Shown here: piece after piece, positions 1 through 12,187 of the stretch
Layout of the letters: each line of letters opens with the position of its first letter
Numbering within the stretch: the stretch's first letter is position 1
Source of the DNA: Ditylenchus dipsaci
Taxonomy: Eukaryota > Nematoda > Chromadorea > Rhabditida > Anguinidae
Direction: 5' to 3'
Assembly (NCBI GenBank): GCA_004194705.1
Contig: SADC01001112.1
Location: forward strand, 372,001-436,000
DNA length: 64,000 nt
Made by a program: the position numbers and the translations under genes
Notes under the pieces: generated by a model
Database searches by the model: none
Told to the model about the DNA's origin: nothing
The model's input: the letters and a program-made list of their open reading frames with translations, nothing else

Positions 1-1
1 G

Positions 2-394
2 TTCATTAAAAACCACCATCACCAGCATTTGGTGCAGGGCAGTAATTTTCGGAAACACTCGTGTTCCCATCTCCAGCAGCAGTCAGTACAATCCAGTCAG
101 TCAGTGGACAGTGGGTGTAGCAGTAGTAGCACCAGTGTCCAGCTAGAGGTTGGCTTGCTGTCGCCAGACTCTACTACCATGCTACTCAACACCAACCACA
201 GCTATCTGAAGCCACTGCAAGGCAATGGCCCTCCTCAGAGGAAACACTCGTTCAGTGAAGCCAAAGAACTGAGCATCAACAACAGTAGATTGGGTGCACC
301 TGCAGCAAACCACACTTTGGTGGCTGGCAAAGGAGCGGACAGGAGAAGGAGCAGGTCACTCTGCGCTCAACAACTCAAAGCCGACTGTCAGTAG
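2..394 (+). CDS. C-terminal exon of an unidentified Ser/Gln-rich protein (partial)
   Basis: The frame is open from base 2, so the exon began before the window, and it stops at a TAG at 392-394. The roughly 130 residues are low complexity: a His/Gln start, then Ser/Gln runs (QQQSVQSSQSVDSGCSSSS), a stretch with KPLQGNGPPQRKHSFSEAKE, and a basic tail (RRRSRSLCAQQLK). The RKHSFSE and RRRSRS pieces look like basophilic kinase target sites. No folded domain is visible. The composition suits the disordered tail of a signalling or RNA-binding protein, but I do not recognise the family. The codon-like composition and the absence of internal stops support real coding sequence. The gene body lies to the left of the window. 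Confidence 0.5.
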   Translation, partial: FIKNHHHQHLVQGSNFRKHSCSHLQQQSVQSSQSVDSGCSSSSTSVQLEVGLLSPDSTTMLLNTNHSYLKPLQGNGPPQRKHSFSEAKELSINNSRLGAPAANHTLVAGKGADRRRSRSLCAQQLKADCQ

Positions 395-2469
395 GATAAT
401 TTTGATAGGTGTAGAGGGAGAAGCAAAAATAATTGGAGTTTTATCATTATTTTGCGTATGAGTCTTTTTACAGCAATTAGGTAGTAACGACAAAATGTTT
501 AAATGTATAACAAGTTGAAGTATTTTTTTACCCTTTTTTACAAGTTTAGTGTCAAAATGTAGCCAAGCTTCTGGGCTTTCATTTGAGCCATCATACAGAT
601 GAAAAGTTGGTATAAAGTTAGGGCTAAAATATAAAAAATCCAGGCGCTACCGAGTAAACCATCCCCCCCCCCCCAATGGAATTTTTTTTAAAGTATTTTC
701 AAACACCATATATCGACTCAAAATCGCCTCAGGAACTCGAAAAAGGCATTATTTTTAAGTTTTCGTCAATAAAAAATCGAGTTTTGGGACCACCCGAAAT
801 TACTTTTTATACCATTTTTAAAGGGACTTAGGGCTGTTTCGGGGTGGTAAGTGACCAAAAAGAGGCCAATTTGTTCCCAAAAGGAAGAATGTTGAACATA
901 GTTTTGATGTTGAACATAGTTTTGTTGACTGGGGCCTACCGCATAAATAAACTCTGGTATGCATGCTTTTTCATGCATCCAGAGTCACTTACGAGTGATT
1001 TGTGCCTAAGGTATGTGGGTGTGCGCATCTCAACCCCAAGCAACCAAGCCCCTACGCCCCTTCGGGGCGTAGGGGGCTTGGTTGGTTAGAGATGCGCGCA
1101 CTCACATACCTTAGACATAATTCCGAGCAAGACTCTTGATCAAAAAGGCATTTAGAGGTACTTTTTGCCCAGCCCCATGTTGAAAAACAGGGTAAAACAG
1201 TCATATGGTCGAGATTTAAAATGCCCAAAACTCGATTTTTTATTAACCAGAACTTAAAAATAATGCCTTTTTTGAACTTCTGAGGCGATTTTAAGTCAAT
1301 ATAGGGTGTTTGGAAACACTTTTAAAAAAATTCCATTGGGGGGGGGGGGTGTATACTCCGGTAGGCTCCAATTCGGTGAAATTCTCAATAGGACTATACC
1401 AGCAGGGAAGGCCAAATGGTACTATTTAGTATAAATATAGTACTTTTTTAGTACCAAAAAAGTATAGAAGTGTAAAGCTGCGCTTCAGAGCAAGGCCTAG
1501 GGGTATATACCGTTGCAAACTCTGTACATGGCCGTTTCGTGTCCCTTAGGGGAAAGTACCGTTGCAAAATAAGAAAACGATGCAAACCCAATACATGGTT
1601 GCTTTGCTTTCCTTAGGGTAACCGTACCGTTGCAAAACAGGATACCGCTGCAAAGTAAAATACCGTTAAAAAAACTTGAGAAGACCAGGTCATTGCAAAG
1701 TTCGGTATTATACCCTGTAATACATTGTAATGGCCGTTCCGCATACCCCAGGGGGAACGTACTGTTTCAATCACACCTGAAACAGATGAAAGCCTTAATT
1801 CACACCCAAGTCAGACGGACGCCTGAATTGAGTCAGGTGTGAATTAAGGTTTCCATCTGTTTCAGGTGTGATTCAGGCGTCTATCTGATTCAGGCGGTTT
1901 TGGTTTCGGTTTCAGTGTCAACACGAAAACTAACACGGATACGAAAATGCAACACGGAAATAACCCTGGTGACTAGCGGACTCAGTACATGGTCACTTCA
2001 CGTCCCTTGGCTTAACCGTACTGTTGCAAAATAGTACTTTAGTACATTACCGTCGCAAACACAGTAAACCGCCGTTTCGCGTCTTCTGAGGGGTTTTGTA
2101 CAGTTGCGAAGTACAGTATTGTTGCAAAGTACCTTGCTGTTGCAAAACCTTTACAAAGATCTTGTTTGTTAAGATACATCTTCTTCGGTTTGGTTTGATT
2201 TCGGGGAACAGACCTAAAAACCCAAACGATTCAATCCAAATTGTGTTCTAAAAACGGTTAAATTTGAATCAGCGTCCTCTACTCTGGACTGATTGCACCC
2301 AGAGGGATTCGGACAAGTAACCTTGGTGAATAGTATATGGACCTCTACGCCACGTAAACGCTCAAAATCATGATAAAAATAGGGAAATAAAAATATTAAA
2401 TCATGATAAAAAAATATATATATTTATAACCAGCAACCTAGGCAGTGGCTATCCAAGTAGTCGTCCACT
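395..2469. repeat. Intergenic repeats, including a poly-C foldback element at 647-1364
   Basis: A palindromic element runs from about 647 (ctaccgagtaaaccat, then a C run) to 1364 (G run, then tatactccggtag). Its arms repeat a segment containing cgcctcaggaactcg. Its loop, near 1040-1085, is a GC-rich hairpin (tacgccccttcggggcgta). Related copies lie at 40,749-41,372, 56,800-57,130 and about 8,130-8,440. From 1480 to 2130 the DNA is a degenerate array of short units containing accgttgcaaa, with an inverted pair around cctgaatt/aattcagg at 1770-1890. I see no gene here. Confidence 0.55.
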
Positions 2470-2723
2470 TACCGTATTTCCTCTAATAAGCGCGCCGGCC
2501 CGCTTATTTTTCAAACCCCCCAAAATCTGATAAATTTCGGGTCAATCTCGAAAATTTCGGGTGCTCAACCAAAATCTAACAAATGGAATCGGTAGAGCTG
2601 GTAGAAGTTAAGAAAAGCATTGAACAGCTTTGTGCAAAAATTTCTCTGAGCTGAGATATAGACCCTCAAAGTAGGGGGTGCGCGCTTATTAGAGCATGCG
2701 CGCTTATTAGAGGAAATACGGTA
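2470..2723. mobile_element. TA-flanked palindromic MITE (ACCGTATTTCCTCTAAT ends)
   Basis: The element starts at TA followed by accgtatttcctctaata and ends with the inverted copy tattagaggaaatacggta. The inner arms are also complementary (gcgcgccgg against gcgcgctta). A TA target duplication is typical of the Tc1/mariner superfamily. It has no coding capacity. It is one of about ten copies in the window that share the first 17 bases but differ inside. Confidence 0.75.
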
Positions 2724-2966
2724 TATCAAAAACTTTATTTGGCTTGAGTTCACAATCCCGGTTAGATGGTCAGATAGAGGAGAAAACCTCATATTCGTGT
2801 TTCTCGACCCCGATTTCATGAGAAAGCCGGCTGTTTTTTTTTTCTTCAAAATTTAAAAAATTTAAATTGGCGTCTTTTGAATTGACGGGATTAAGGACTG
2901 TGTAGAGAGAGGAAGTGAATAAAATGGGGTCACTTTTTTCACAGGGCCCACTAAGATATGTTGAGA

Positions 2967-3221
2967 TACCGTATTTCCTCTAATATACCGACATGTCGGT
3001 TTATTTTTCAACCCCTCAAAAATCGTGAAAATTTTGGGTCGATCTCGACAATTTTGGATGAAGATCCAAAATCGAAAAAGCGGAATCGATAGAGCTCGTG
3101 GGAGCTAAGAAAACGCAAAAAAAAGCGATGTAAATTTCTTTCTTTGGACTGAGATACGGACCCTCGAAGTAGGGGGTGTCGGTTTATTAGAGGGTGTCGG
3201 TATATTAGAGGAAATACGGTA
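2967..3221. mobile_element. TA-flanked palindromic MITE, second copy
   Basis: This copy has the same terminal 16-17 bases as the copy at 2470, bounded by TA at both ends. The sub-terminal palindrome differs (ccgacatgtcgg). The inner arm ending in a CTTTGAGGGTC-like segment is closely matched by the copy at 51,810-52,061. There is no coding sequence. Confidence 0.75.
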
Positions 3222-4867
3222 TGTTGAACACAGAGATATGTTGAACATCTCCTATATAGTATTAGAGATGTTTTGTCTGTCTGTGGACAATTGACGTTTT
3301 TGATTTTTCTGAGGTGTTTTTGTTTGGTTTTTGGTCAAATTTTTTTTTAAATTGAAGCTGAGAATCTCAGGAGTAGAATGGGTGTTTTGGATTTTGTTTT
3401 TGAGATCTTTTTTAGTTTTAATTTTGGGTTTTAGTGAGCAAATTGTCGTTTTTTTTGTTCAAGAGTCAAAATCTCCAAGTTATTATTAGCCGATTTTGTG
3501 TGCGCCACTCTTACAATGTAGCCCAAAATCTCAGCTTTCTTTTAAAAAAAAGATCGGCAAAAAATGAGGACCGGAACCCGGGGATCTTGACGCTTTTAGG
3601 GAGGTGGTCATTCCGAAGGAATTTGAAATTGGGCCTTCTTTGGGACTTTTGAATTTTCTTTTTTTTGTCTCGAGAGGAAAGTCGTATAATACTGTTTTGA
3701 GATGTTTTTTATGGATAATATTTAAAACTGGCCATAAAATACTGAAAATTGGCCATAAAATATTTAATTTGGCCATAAACTCGACGTGGCCATAAAATAC
3801 TGAATTTTGGCCATAAATTATTGAATTTTGGCCATAAACTTTTGAATTCTGGCCATAAACCTTTTAATTCTGCTCATAAATTCAAATTTGGCCTTGAAAT
3901 ACTGAATTTTGGCCGTAAATTAGTGGATTTTTGTCACAAACTTTTAAATTTGGGTTGACTTTACGTCAATCGGTCTACAACCTCTATATCTAATTAGTAC
4001 TTCAGTAGGTACCTACTCCGAGGTGGTCGACCTCAAATTTTAGACTATCTAGCTTCTCAATGTTGAAAAGTTCAAACCAGGTTTTGTTCCTTTACAAACC
4101 TTTCATAGAACCTGTTTTCTTGTTTCTCAGATAAGTATCACAAATTCAAGTAAGGAGACTTTAAGAGCCATTCGGAGGATGCCCAACAAACGTGGGTAAG
4201 TTTTTATTGGTACTGGAAACGTTCCTTTACCAAAAACAGCACAACTTGCTATAGAAATCTTATAGCTCTAAAGTCTTATGAACTCTTGATGTATATGTAC
4301 TGGTTTTTACATAACTGATTCATCAGCCATGGGTCATTATTCTAGTTTCTACGAGTTATAATACTGGGAAGCGTGATTCACTTCCCACTCGAGCAGCCTT
4401 TTAAGAGAAAACACATTTTTTATCGAAGTTCCCCTGAGTCACAGTCGGAGTCCCTTTTGCAAAATTCACTTACTCTTCACCAATCCAGGATTAAACTCTT
4501 CAAAAAAATCCCGCAGACATTAACCACGTCATTCAGCCAGGGTCGGTGTATAGCTGGTGCAGTGCAGAAAAGATCATAACAGGCAGCGGAGAATTTTTAT
4601 ATTATAGGAAGATACGGTAGACCACCGACCACAAATGCAGGGATAGCAGATGGTAGCCGTCCAAATTATTCAATGATTTCGTAATAAGCCGATAGAGAGC
4701 TCGGCGTTGCTTTTAACCTTGCACAATTCTAACATTAGCACGTAGAAGGAACGACAGACACGGTATAATTAAAAACCCTTATGTTCTGAGAACAATTTTA
4801 TTCAGACCATTACATAGCAATATACTTGTGACAGGGAAACAATACTCCATTTTCAATACTGCTACTT

Positions 4868-5248
4868 CTACTGGAGGTCAATTCGGCTGAAGGTCTTTTC
4901 GAAGGAGCACACTGTAATACAGAATGGGTTAATAGAACAAGTTTGTCACTTAAGCACTCACTGATCAACGGAAGGCCAAGTCTGAACGCACGATCATAAC
5001 CACGGCCATTGAGATAGTTGGAACAATCGCCTGCAATCGAATAAACTTACTTTGAAAAGCACTGGAGTTGATGCAATCGGAGCGTAGAGCACACGCTGTT
5101 AGCCAACTGAAAAATAGACCTAGTCAGAACATGAACCACCAGTCAATCAAAGACACTCACCTAGAATAGCGACTCCAGGTGCCAAAGCGCAAGCAACCAC
5201 TGAAAAAGGCATCAGGAGAGCCGACATCACGGTGAACTTCATTGTCAT
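4868..5248 (-). CDS. Small secreted protein with a signal peptide (4 proposed exons)
   Basis: The proposed start is the ATG at 5248 (minus strand), 60 bases after a TATAAA at 5308-5313. The first 20 or so residues form a signal peptide (MTMKFTVMSALLMPFSVVAC). Proposed exons are 5161-5248, 5051-5095, 4962-5030 and 4868-4911. They join in phase to 81 residues ending at TAG, and an AATAAA follows at 4797-4802. The mature part holds at least four Cys (CALRSDC, SDCSNYL, IMCSFEK). Weak points: exon 2 requires an acceptor 8 bases downstream of a better-looking one, and the intron between exons 2 and 3 would be only 20 bases, which is very short. Skipping the last splice gives a longer C-terminus. 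The family is unknown. The gene lies inside the repeat-ended element at 3720-6802. Confidence 0.45.
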
Positions 5249-5307
5249 TCTTTGAGCTTGATAATTCTAAACACACAGAACTCTAATTTGATGCGGAAGA
5301 CATGCAA

Positions 5308-5313
5308 TTTATA
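5308..5313 (-). promoter_or_regulatory. TATA box of the small secreted-protein gene
   Basis: The minus strand reads TATAAA here, 60 bases upstream of the proposed ATG, with a plausible start site about 30 bases downstream. Together with the AATAAA at 4797-4802 it makes a compact, complete-looking gene. Confidence 0.4.
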
Positions 5314-6802
5314 AGGACGAAAAGTGTAGGACAATTGTATAACACAGAAAAATTGGTGACGGAATTCAATTGACCTGGAGCCGACCGAGTTTATGGCCAA
5401 ACTCCAAAAGTTTATGGTCGAAATCTAATAATTTACGGCCAAAATTCAGTATTTTATGGACAAATTTAAGTTTATGGCCAGAATTCAAAAGTTTATGGCC
5501 AAAATTCAATAATTTATGGCCAAAATTAAGTATTTTACTAGCTTGACTGGCGCCTCTGGCGCCTTTTCGAACTGTTTGAAAAAAATCCTTAACGAAATAA
5601 CTTTATTCAGAAAAACAGACAACAATGAACGAAAATGAGACGAAACGAACGAAAATAAATGGAGTACTATGTTCTTGGATTTTTATTCCGATTTTTGCTT
5701 CCTCTTCTTCTTCGGGAACTTCTGAGTAGCTGTCCTGGCGATTGAATGGAGCAGACATCAGTGGAAGCCCAGCGCGGCGTTTTTATTTTGTCCTAATTAA
5801 ATTAAAACCTCCTTCCACACAATATTTTTAACTTATTTCCATTTTGGGGATTAACAGCAACCTTTAAAAATTCCCCATGCACGCGCTCTGGAGAACGCGA
5901 CATAGTCATCCGGAGTAAAACAGGTCTGTTAATCAATTCCTACAAATGCCAAGTCATGACCCTTGACTTGTTTATTCTCAACTGGAACAACATGGCTTGA
6001 CCTGGGAATTGCCTATTAAAAAACAAAGGGAAGGCACTTAGTTAAGACGACTTTCGGAAATAAACTATTGTCCTGATTGATTCCTGTTAAAAGTATACAA
6101 TTCGCAGTAGACAACCATGAGCTCAATGTTTTGACGACCATTCGTAAACAAACCTTTTAAAAAGGGCGAACCTGCACCCAAAACAACTTTATTGAACACA
6201 TGAACGTACCAATGAAAAATAAATAAAGACTTAGAAGCCACTGTATAAAGACGAACAACATGAAGCACTGTTGTAGACGACCATTTGAAGAGCACTGTAT
6301 AAAGACGACCACTAAGGCACTGGATGTAGACGACAACTTTTCAGCAATGGATGTAGACGACCACTTGCAAGCATTAGACTTTACTAAGAGAAGACACTTA
6401 AGACATTACCACTTGAACCTGATAAGAAATCAATAAAGCCACGATAAGTAACAGCAAAAAAAAAAAGCATACTTGGAGCAATGTCGAAATCGACAAACAC
6501 CCACAACCAGAAGCCTGCACCCTTTCAACAAAGGGCGTATCTGCACCCAAACAAATTTATTGACCACATTGCTACGAATAAATCCAAATATTAGAAAGAG
6601 GCTACTGATATACCACCACTTGGAGCACTGATGTAAAACCAGGGCAAAATAATCGACGCACTTGGACTTGGTAGGACACTTGAGGCATTGTTGTAGACGA
6701 ACACTTGAGAACTATGTAAGACGACCACAGTAGGCATAAAATGGCGACAAAATTAAATATTTTATGGCCAATTTTCAGTATTTTTATGGCCAAATTAAAT
6801 AC

Positions 6803-7640
6803 CACCCGTTTTTATTCAAATTTTTGTCTGTAGGTTTTCAAGAAAGCAAGTAGGTAGAAAAGTGAGTGGGCGAACAAGAAAATTAGGTAGCCTTGCCAGT
6901 TGAGTAGGCAGGCAAGAATACCAAGTGTGGGTGAGTATGCCAAGAAAGTGAGTACGAGAGGGGGGAGGGGTAACAGGAGAGTGGGTAAGGTACCTAGAAA
7001 GAGAGTAGGGAACCTGGAGAGTTAGTAAGAGTACCTTAAGAGTCGATAGGGGTACCTGGAGAGTTAGCAGGAGTACTTGGAGAGTTAGCAGGGGTAACTA
7101 AAAGATACTGACACGGGAACGACACGACCGCCCCGTCACGTATCAAAGAACGTCATATACCAAAAGATAGCTCTCTCCGAGCTGGAGAGAGGAGTAACCA
7201 GAGGGAGTAAGGTACTGGAGAGGAGTAAGCGTACCTGGAGAGAGAGTAAGGTACTGGAGAGAATAAGTACCTGGAGAGGAGTAAGCGTATCTGGAGAGTA
7301 AGTAATACCAGGAGAGGGAATAAGCGAGTCAGGGGAGTGGGTAGGTGCAAGAAGACATGCAGGAGACGTGGTATTTCTTTGTTTTATATTTTCCTTTGTT
7401 TTTAAAATTTTGAATATTTAATTTTTCTAAGGTGAGGGTAACTGAACAGTTGATAGCGGCACTTGGAGAGTAGGTGGGGGTACCTGGAGAGTTGGTGAGG
7501 GTACCAGTAATTTGAGGTAGCGTGCCAGGAGAGTGAGCAGGCGTACCAGGTGAGTGAGCCAGGACAGTGGATAGGCGAGCCAGGGGAATAAGTCAGAGTA
7601 CCATGAGAGTAGGTAGGAATAATTTAATCTTTTTTTTGTT
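6803..7640. repeat. Minisatellite of GTACCTGGAGAG-type units
   Basis: About 800 bases are built of degenerate direct repeats around ggtacctggagagttagtaggg. Variants include agtaccatgagagtagg and gtaccaggagagtgag. Unit length varies by about 20-28 bases and the array is interrupted by AT-rich stretches. Open frames across it are a by-product of the repeat. There is no gene. Confidence 0.6.
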
Positions 7641-8880
7641 TTTTTAACATTACAATTTGTTTAATTTAAGATTTCCGGATGTTTTGGATCTAGATTTTTT
7701 AGGGTTTTTTTAGTTAATTCTTGATTGACTGTTAGTTGATTATTTTAAAGTGTTTTTTAATTTCATTTTTTGTGCTTTAACAGAGGCGAGGTTGTCCGCC
7801 GGTAGGCGAGCCCCCGATCCAGAAGAGTGAGTAAGCGTGCTAGGAGAGTGAGACGGCATGCCAAAATAGTGATAAGCGAGTGAGTAGGTGGGTGTGCCAG
7901 ATGAATATAGCAGTATGCTTGATGAGCCGATTTTGTTATTTAATTTTGAGCCGATTTATGTGGATAGTAGTTTTTGCTGATTATATGAATACGAGAAGTA
8001 TTAAGTGGTAAAAAGTTTAATTTTTCGAGTTGAAAAGAGTTATAGACATGCGGTGCATCAAGCAGCGTGGCCGCGAGCGTAGGCCCGGCGCAGCCGGCCC
8101 ACGCGAGCTAGTAGTTTTGAGTACTGGGGTTACCGCATAAATAAACTCTGGTATGCATGCTTTCCGAGAAGTACTACCTGAAACCACCTGAAAATAGTAC
8201 CTAGAGTCCTAAAAAGATGGGATTTGAACATAGTTTTGTTGACTGGGGCCTACTGCATAAAGAAACTCTGGTAGGCATGCTTTTTCATACATCCGGAGTC
8301 ACTTTCGAGTGATCTGTGTCTAATATAATGGTAGTGAGTATCCCAACTCCAAGTCCCCAAACCCTCTGCGCCCCCTTCGGGGCGCGGGGGGCTTGAGAGT
8401 TAGAAATGCGCGCACTCACTCACCTTAGACATGATTCCGAGAAGATCTATTGAGTCAATAGTATTGACCATAAAATGCATATAGAGTCTTTTTTGCCACG
8501 GCCCAGTTGAAAAACATGGTGAGGCAATCGAGAAATACAAACATTTGAATTTCTGACGTCCTACCATAAAAGTGACCCCTTTGATTCCCTTCCCCTCCTA
8601 ATACAGCCCTTATTCGGCTGTACTGAAAAAGGTCAAGAAATATTTGGTAAAAGGCACACTTGGTTAATAAACTTTTCGGTAAAAAATTTTTTGGTAAAAG
8701 CACATTTGGTAAATTTTGTTTTAGTAAGGCATTTTGTAGTTGTTTTTGTGTCAAAGACCTTCTCATTCCAACTTTTTCTTCTCTTTTCCTTTCTTTCTCC
8801 AGGTTTCTATATCTATTTCCTCCCTGTAAAATTCTTCTTAATTATACTCATTTTTTCTAACTTAAAATTATTTGTTAGAT
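7641..8880. repeat. AT-rich intergenic DNA with fragments of the poly-C foldback family
   Basis: 8120-8445 resembles the loop side of the foldback at 647-1364. It has the same GCATAAATAAACTCTGGTA-like segment, the GC-rich hairpin around ccttcggggcgcgggg and the ccttagacatgattccgag arm. The element is incomplete. At 8600-8720 there is a short palindromic stretch of ttggtaaa units. No gene is seen. Confidence 0.45.
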
Positions 8881-8884
8881 TAGG

Positions 8885-9330
8885 TTTGTCAAGACCAAAA
8901 TCAATATTTCACCCACGCAAACCCCAGAACGTGCGGTGGTTGCCTCCTGGTCAGGTGGATGTCCACCTGGATGGCCTAGAAAATTAAAATTTCTTTATAA
9001 TAAAAAATAAACCATTTTTTCTTACTTGAAATTGTGTGAGGAATTCGTCTTGTTAAGACCAAAAGTGCGATTTACCTACCCAACTCCAAACTTCGGGTGG
9101 CTACCACCTGGACAGGTTTATATCCAGGTAACTCCAGAGTAGGGGTAAAATCACCCAAATGCCCTGAAAAGTCAAACGCCTGTTTTTTTTATATCTTTAA
9201 TTGGTAAAAAAAGGTGTGCGCTCAGGTGAACACGAACTAGCGACCTCTGAATCAGCCCTTAGAATCACTAAGAACCCATCATCCAGTGTGACCAAACCAA
9301 ATGGTCGTCCACTTGGATCAAAAGTTCTTT
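8885..9330. repeat. Dispersed repeat with a tRNA-like end, copy 1
   Basis: The segment aligns by eye over more than 300 bases with 50,083-50,400; shared blocks include aaaattaaaatttctt and taagaccaaaagtgcgattt. Its right part, 9205-9250, resembles on the minus strand the 3' half of a tRNA. It corresponds to the copy at 50,436-50,482, which keeps a good B box (GGTTCGAATCC). This pattern suggests a tRNA-derived SINE or a repeat that captured a tRNA. No coding sequence. Confidence 0.45.
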
Positions 9331-9382
9331 TTTGACGTTTCCGGGTTCTAAAACATTGTTTGCACTAAATCGAGCATCCTGA

Positions 9383-9522
9383 AGATGAGTTGACAGTGGT
9401 AAAATCACGTTTTACCATGATTTTACGTTATTGCTAACGATTGATTTATCAAAATCAATCGTTAGCAATAACTCAAAAATTTTTCGATAAAACGTGATTT
9501 CACCACTGTCAAACCATCTGGT
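9383..9522. repeat. Long imperfect hairpin
   Basis: The arms gttgacagtggtaaaatcac and its complement near 9500 enclose a second stem (gttattgctaacgattgatt) around 9435-9475. Most of the 140 bases can pair. No duplication flanks it clearly. It is probably a small foldback MITE. Confidence 0.5.
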
Positions 9523-10538
9523 ATAATAGTACTGGTATAATACCAGTACTTTTCGGTAGTATCCTGGAACCGATATTTTTTCGCAATTTTAATTTACACA
9601 CTCATTTGCAACCTTACACTCAAAATGTAGCTCTGCTTCTTGCCGTCATTTTAAGCATACGGTTGTATAAAATCATGTAAATTGAAATCGCAAAAAAATC
9701 TTAGTTCCTAGTACGCATCATTTTGGCTGGTTTCCTCTAATTTTGGTTGTCATTGCCAAAAATCGCAAAATTGAGGCAGTTGATGACAGCAAATCAGTGC
9801 TGGAAATGGTTGCAATCGATTGCTCGATGATTTTTGGACCTAATAGTTTAAAAACTTGCTAAAAAATTAAATAAAAACACCCCAAAGGGACTAGAACTTT
9901 TGATAAAAGGCGATGCTTATATAAAGTTCCCCCCCCCTTAAGGTGGCTCCAATGGATGTCGGAAATCGGATGTCGAAGTCTTTGAGGTTTCGTAGCTCTT
10001 TGAGTTGTCGACATTTTTTTATTCTGCTAAATGATTTTACCTATTCTCAAGGTGCTTTCCTAGAAAATCATAAATTTCCAATAGTTGAACAAGAAAACTA
10101 AAAATTTAAGATTGGACTGCCGACATCCGGCTTCCTACCTCTGACTTCGACATCTGACATTTATTGGAGCTGAGCTATTAGAGAGGTAAATCATTTATGT
10201 GAAACAAGGAAACTGCCACGTTCCAAATCGCTAAATATAAAATGTGACTTAGTAACAACCTGCTATTTTAAAACTCTGCCATTCCAAAACTTCATTTTTC
10301 AGGCGTTGTTTTTGAAAAACGCACAATCTCTACAAGCATACTCAATTTAAAATTTTCTTTCACTTTTATTGTTCTAACTCGCCTCTCTCACTTTTTTCTT
10401 GTTCTCTTCTCATTCGGGTGGCGCTAGGGTTGTAAGTAGAATCTATCTATCTCATGGATAGAGGTTAACAGGATAGTAATTTTTCTAAGATGGAAGTTAA
10501 ATAGTTAAAAGTTTTTCTATGAGAACTTTGTAGTAAAT
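9523..10538. other. Gene-free AT-rich stretch
   Basis: Only weak short palindromes are seen, for example ggatgtcggaaatcggatgtcg near 9953 with an inverted relative near 10,120-10,155 (gacatccggcttcctac). I find no supported exon, RNA gene or named element. Confidence 0.4.
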
Positions 10539-10774
10539 TACCGTATTTCCTCTAATTGCCCCCCCCCCCTAACTTCAAGTGGTTCAAAATGCGTGTTTTC
10601 ATTTACTGTTTGAGCTGTGTAAAAAGTGCCTGCGAGGGATTTCAAAAATCTAACAGGCACTTTTTACACAGCTTAAACAGTAAATGAAAACACGAGTTTT
10701 GAACCACTTGAAGTTTGAAAAAATTGCATGCTTCTAATTACCGCCCCGGGGCGGTAATTAGAGCAAATACGGTA
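10539..10774. mobile_element. TA-flanked palindromic MITE
   Basis: The ends are taccgtatttcctctaatt and aattagagcaaatacggta. The arms are complementary for nearly the whole length around ccctcgcaggcactttttac. A decayed relative follows at about 10,915-11,057 (right end gagaaaatacggta). Confidence 0.7.
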
Positions 10775-11057
10775 TCCACAGTTAAAGAAGTTAATAAACC
10801 AAGTGTTCTTGGAAGTTGCCCGAACTCGAGGTTTTAAGATTTAAATTATTCTCGGTTTTCAATAGTACTACCTTGTCTACCCTAAGTTATCACAATTCTA
10901 AAGATAAAGAAAGTAACTGCCGTATTTTTTTCCGAAAAGCATAATTGATAGAGCATGTGGAGTTAAGAAAACGCTATAAACAGCTTTGCAAAAAAAAGTC
11001 TCTAGTTTAGAGGAGTCGACCTATTGAAGACTCTCGAGCTTTAAGAGAAAATACGGT

Positions 11058-12187
11058 AGTCCAACAACAGCCTTCATTAAGCAACGCACCAAGAACAATG
11101 TGAATAACAACAACCAAACAATTGAAGTGGTGGATTATGAACCGAGATTTTTACTTTACAAGCATCTGGCTGAGTGAACACATTTGATGAACTAACAATT
11201 TCCGATCGCATCCCAAACTGCAGCGCTAACTCGGAACGCTAACTTGGAACGAAAATGCTATTAAGAAAATATTGCAAAAATTGCAAACTTACCTAGTCAT
11301 AGGTGCATTCAGGCAGCAATACATGCACTGTCCTTGAGTTGAATTCCATAAATCGAGTTATAGCTACCAATTGCCCATTGAGAACGGAACGATGAACATC
11401 ACTCGACCTCTCATGCATCCGAGAAAGCGACTAGCCAAATAAAGACGAAAACGATAAGCAGTTAAGATATATAAACGATAAGCATATTAACGATAAGCAA
11501 CGATAAGCCTTTTCTCGGCTTTTGCACTAAACACGAAAACTTCAATCTATATAACCGACCCAAAACCCGACCCTGCATCATCGCCAATTTTTCGGCAACC
11601 AATGTCTGGAAGTCAAGAAAAAAAATACATGTATGGAAGAAACTCGGCTAAGTAACATACCTGCACTTTTTCGGGCATTATTTGAAAATCTCATTCGATC
11701 ACTATTATCGTTCCATAGGCATGAATGAAAAAGCTAGACGCGGGATTGATAGCACCATATGAGCACTTTTATTTTGTCTGGTCTTTGAAGAAGTAGGAGA
11801 GAGAAAGGCTGTCCACCACTTATCCATCCGCACTTCTCAGCAGTAATCCTACTAAAGTATGAATGAGAATGTTGCGAATAATGTCGCGGTAGAATAATAT
11901 CGCGGGAGAATAATGTCCGGGCGAATAATATCCGGGAATTTTATCGTGTACCCGGTTCACAAAAAATCTAAAAATCTCTTGTAAAAATCTAAAAAAAAAA
12001 TCAAAACAAAAACATGGGGGGAGTTGAATTGAGAGAGCGAAAGAATGGCGGACACACACGACCGCGTAAAAAATAAGAATGAATTTTGAAAATTTAAAAA
12101 GCTTGGCGTTTTGTTAAGACGTTTGGTGGTTTTTGGGACATTTGTCCCGTAAAACACCAAACGCCCCTATGCCATTATTTCCTTAAT
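11058..12187. other. Gene-free stretch with an ACGATAAGC microrepeat
   Basis: Between 11,440 and 11,515 the unit acgataagca recurs five times in loose tandem. At 11,875-11,945 a degenerate gaataatatcgcggg unit recurs. No exon with domain-level support was found. Minus-strand frames at 11,820-12,160 look accidental. Confidence 0.35.

Larger units (their letters stand above)
3720..6802. mobile_element. 3 kb element with tandem-repeat inverted ends
   Basis: The left end, 3720-3960, is a tandem array of roughly 19-22 bp units around ggccataaa...tgaattt. Its outermost part (catAAAATACTGAAAATTGG) is found inverted at 6730-6800, which marks the right end. A second inverted copy of the array lies at 5388-5540. 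Such repeat-built termini are common in MULE and some foldback elements. Inside are a small secreted-protein gene (4868-5248) and, at 6230-6420, a degenerate array of units around gacgaccacttgaagcactg. I could not identify a transposase or a clear target-site duplication, so the superfamily is open. Confidence 0.5.

Noticed and set aside
6803..7640. CRISPR-like array
   Set aside because: Units are degenerate, directly adjacent and lack unique spacers of constant length. The genome is eukaryotic.
9205..9250. Complete tRNA gene
   Set aside because: Only a 3' half is recognisable; no matching acceptor 5' strand or anticodon arm.
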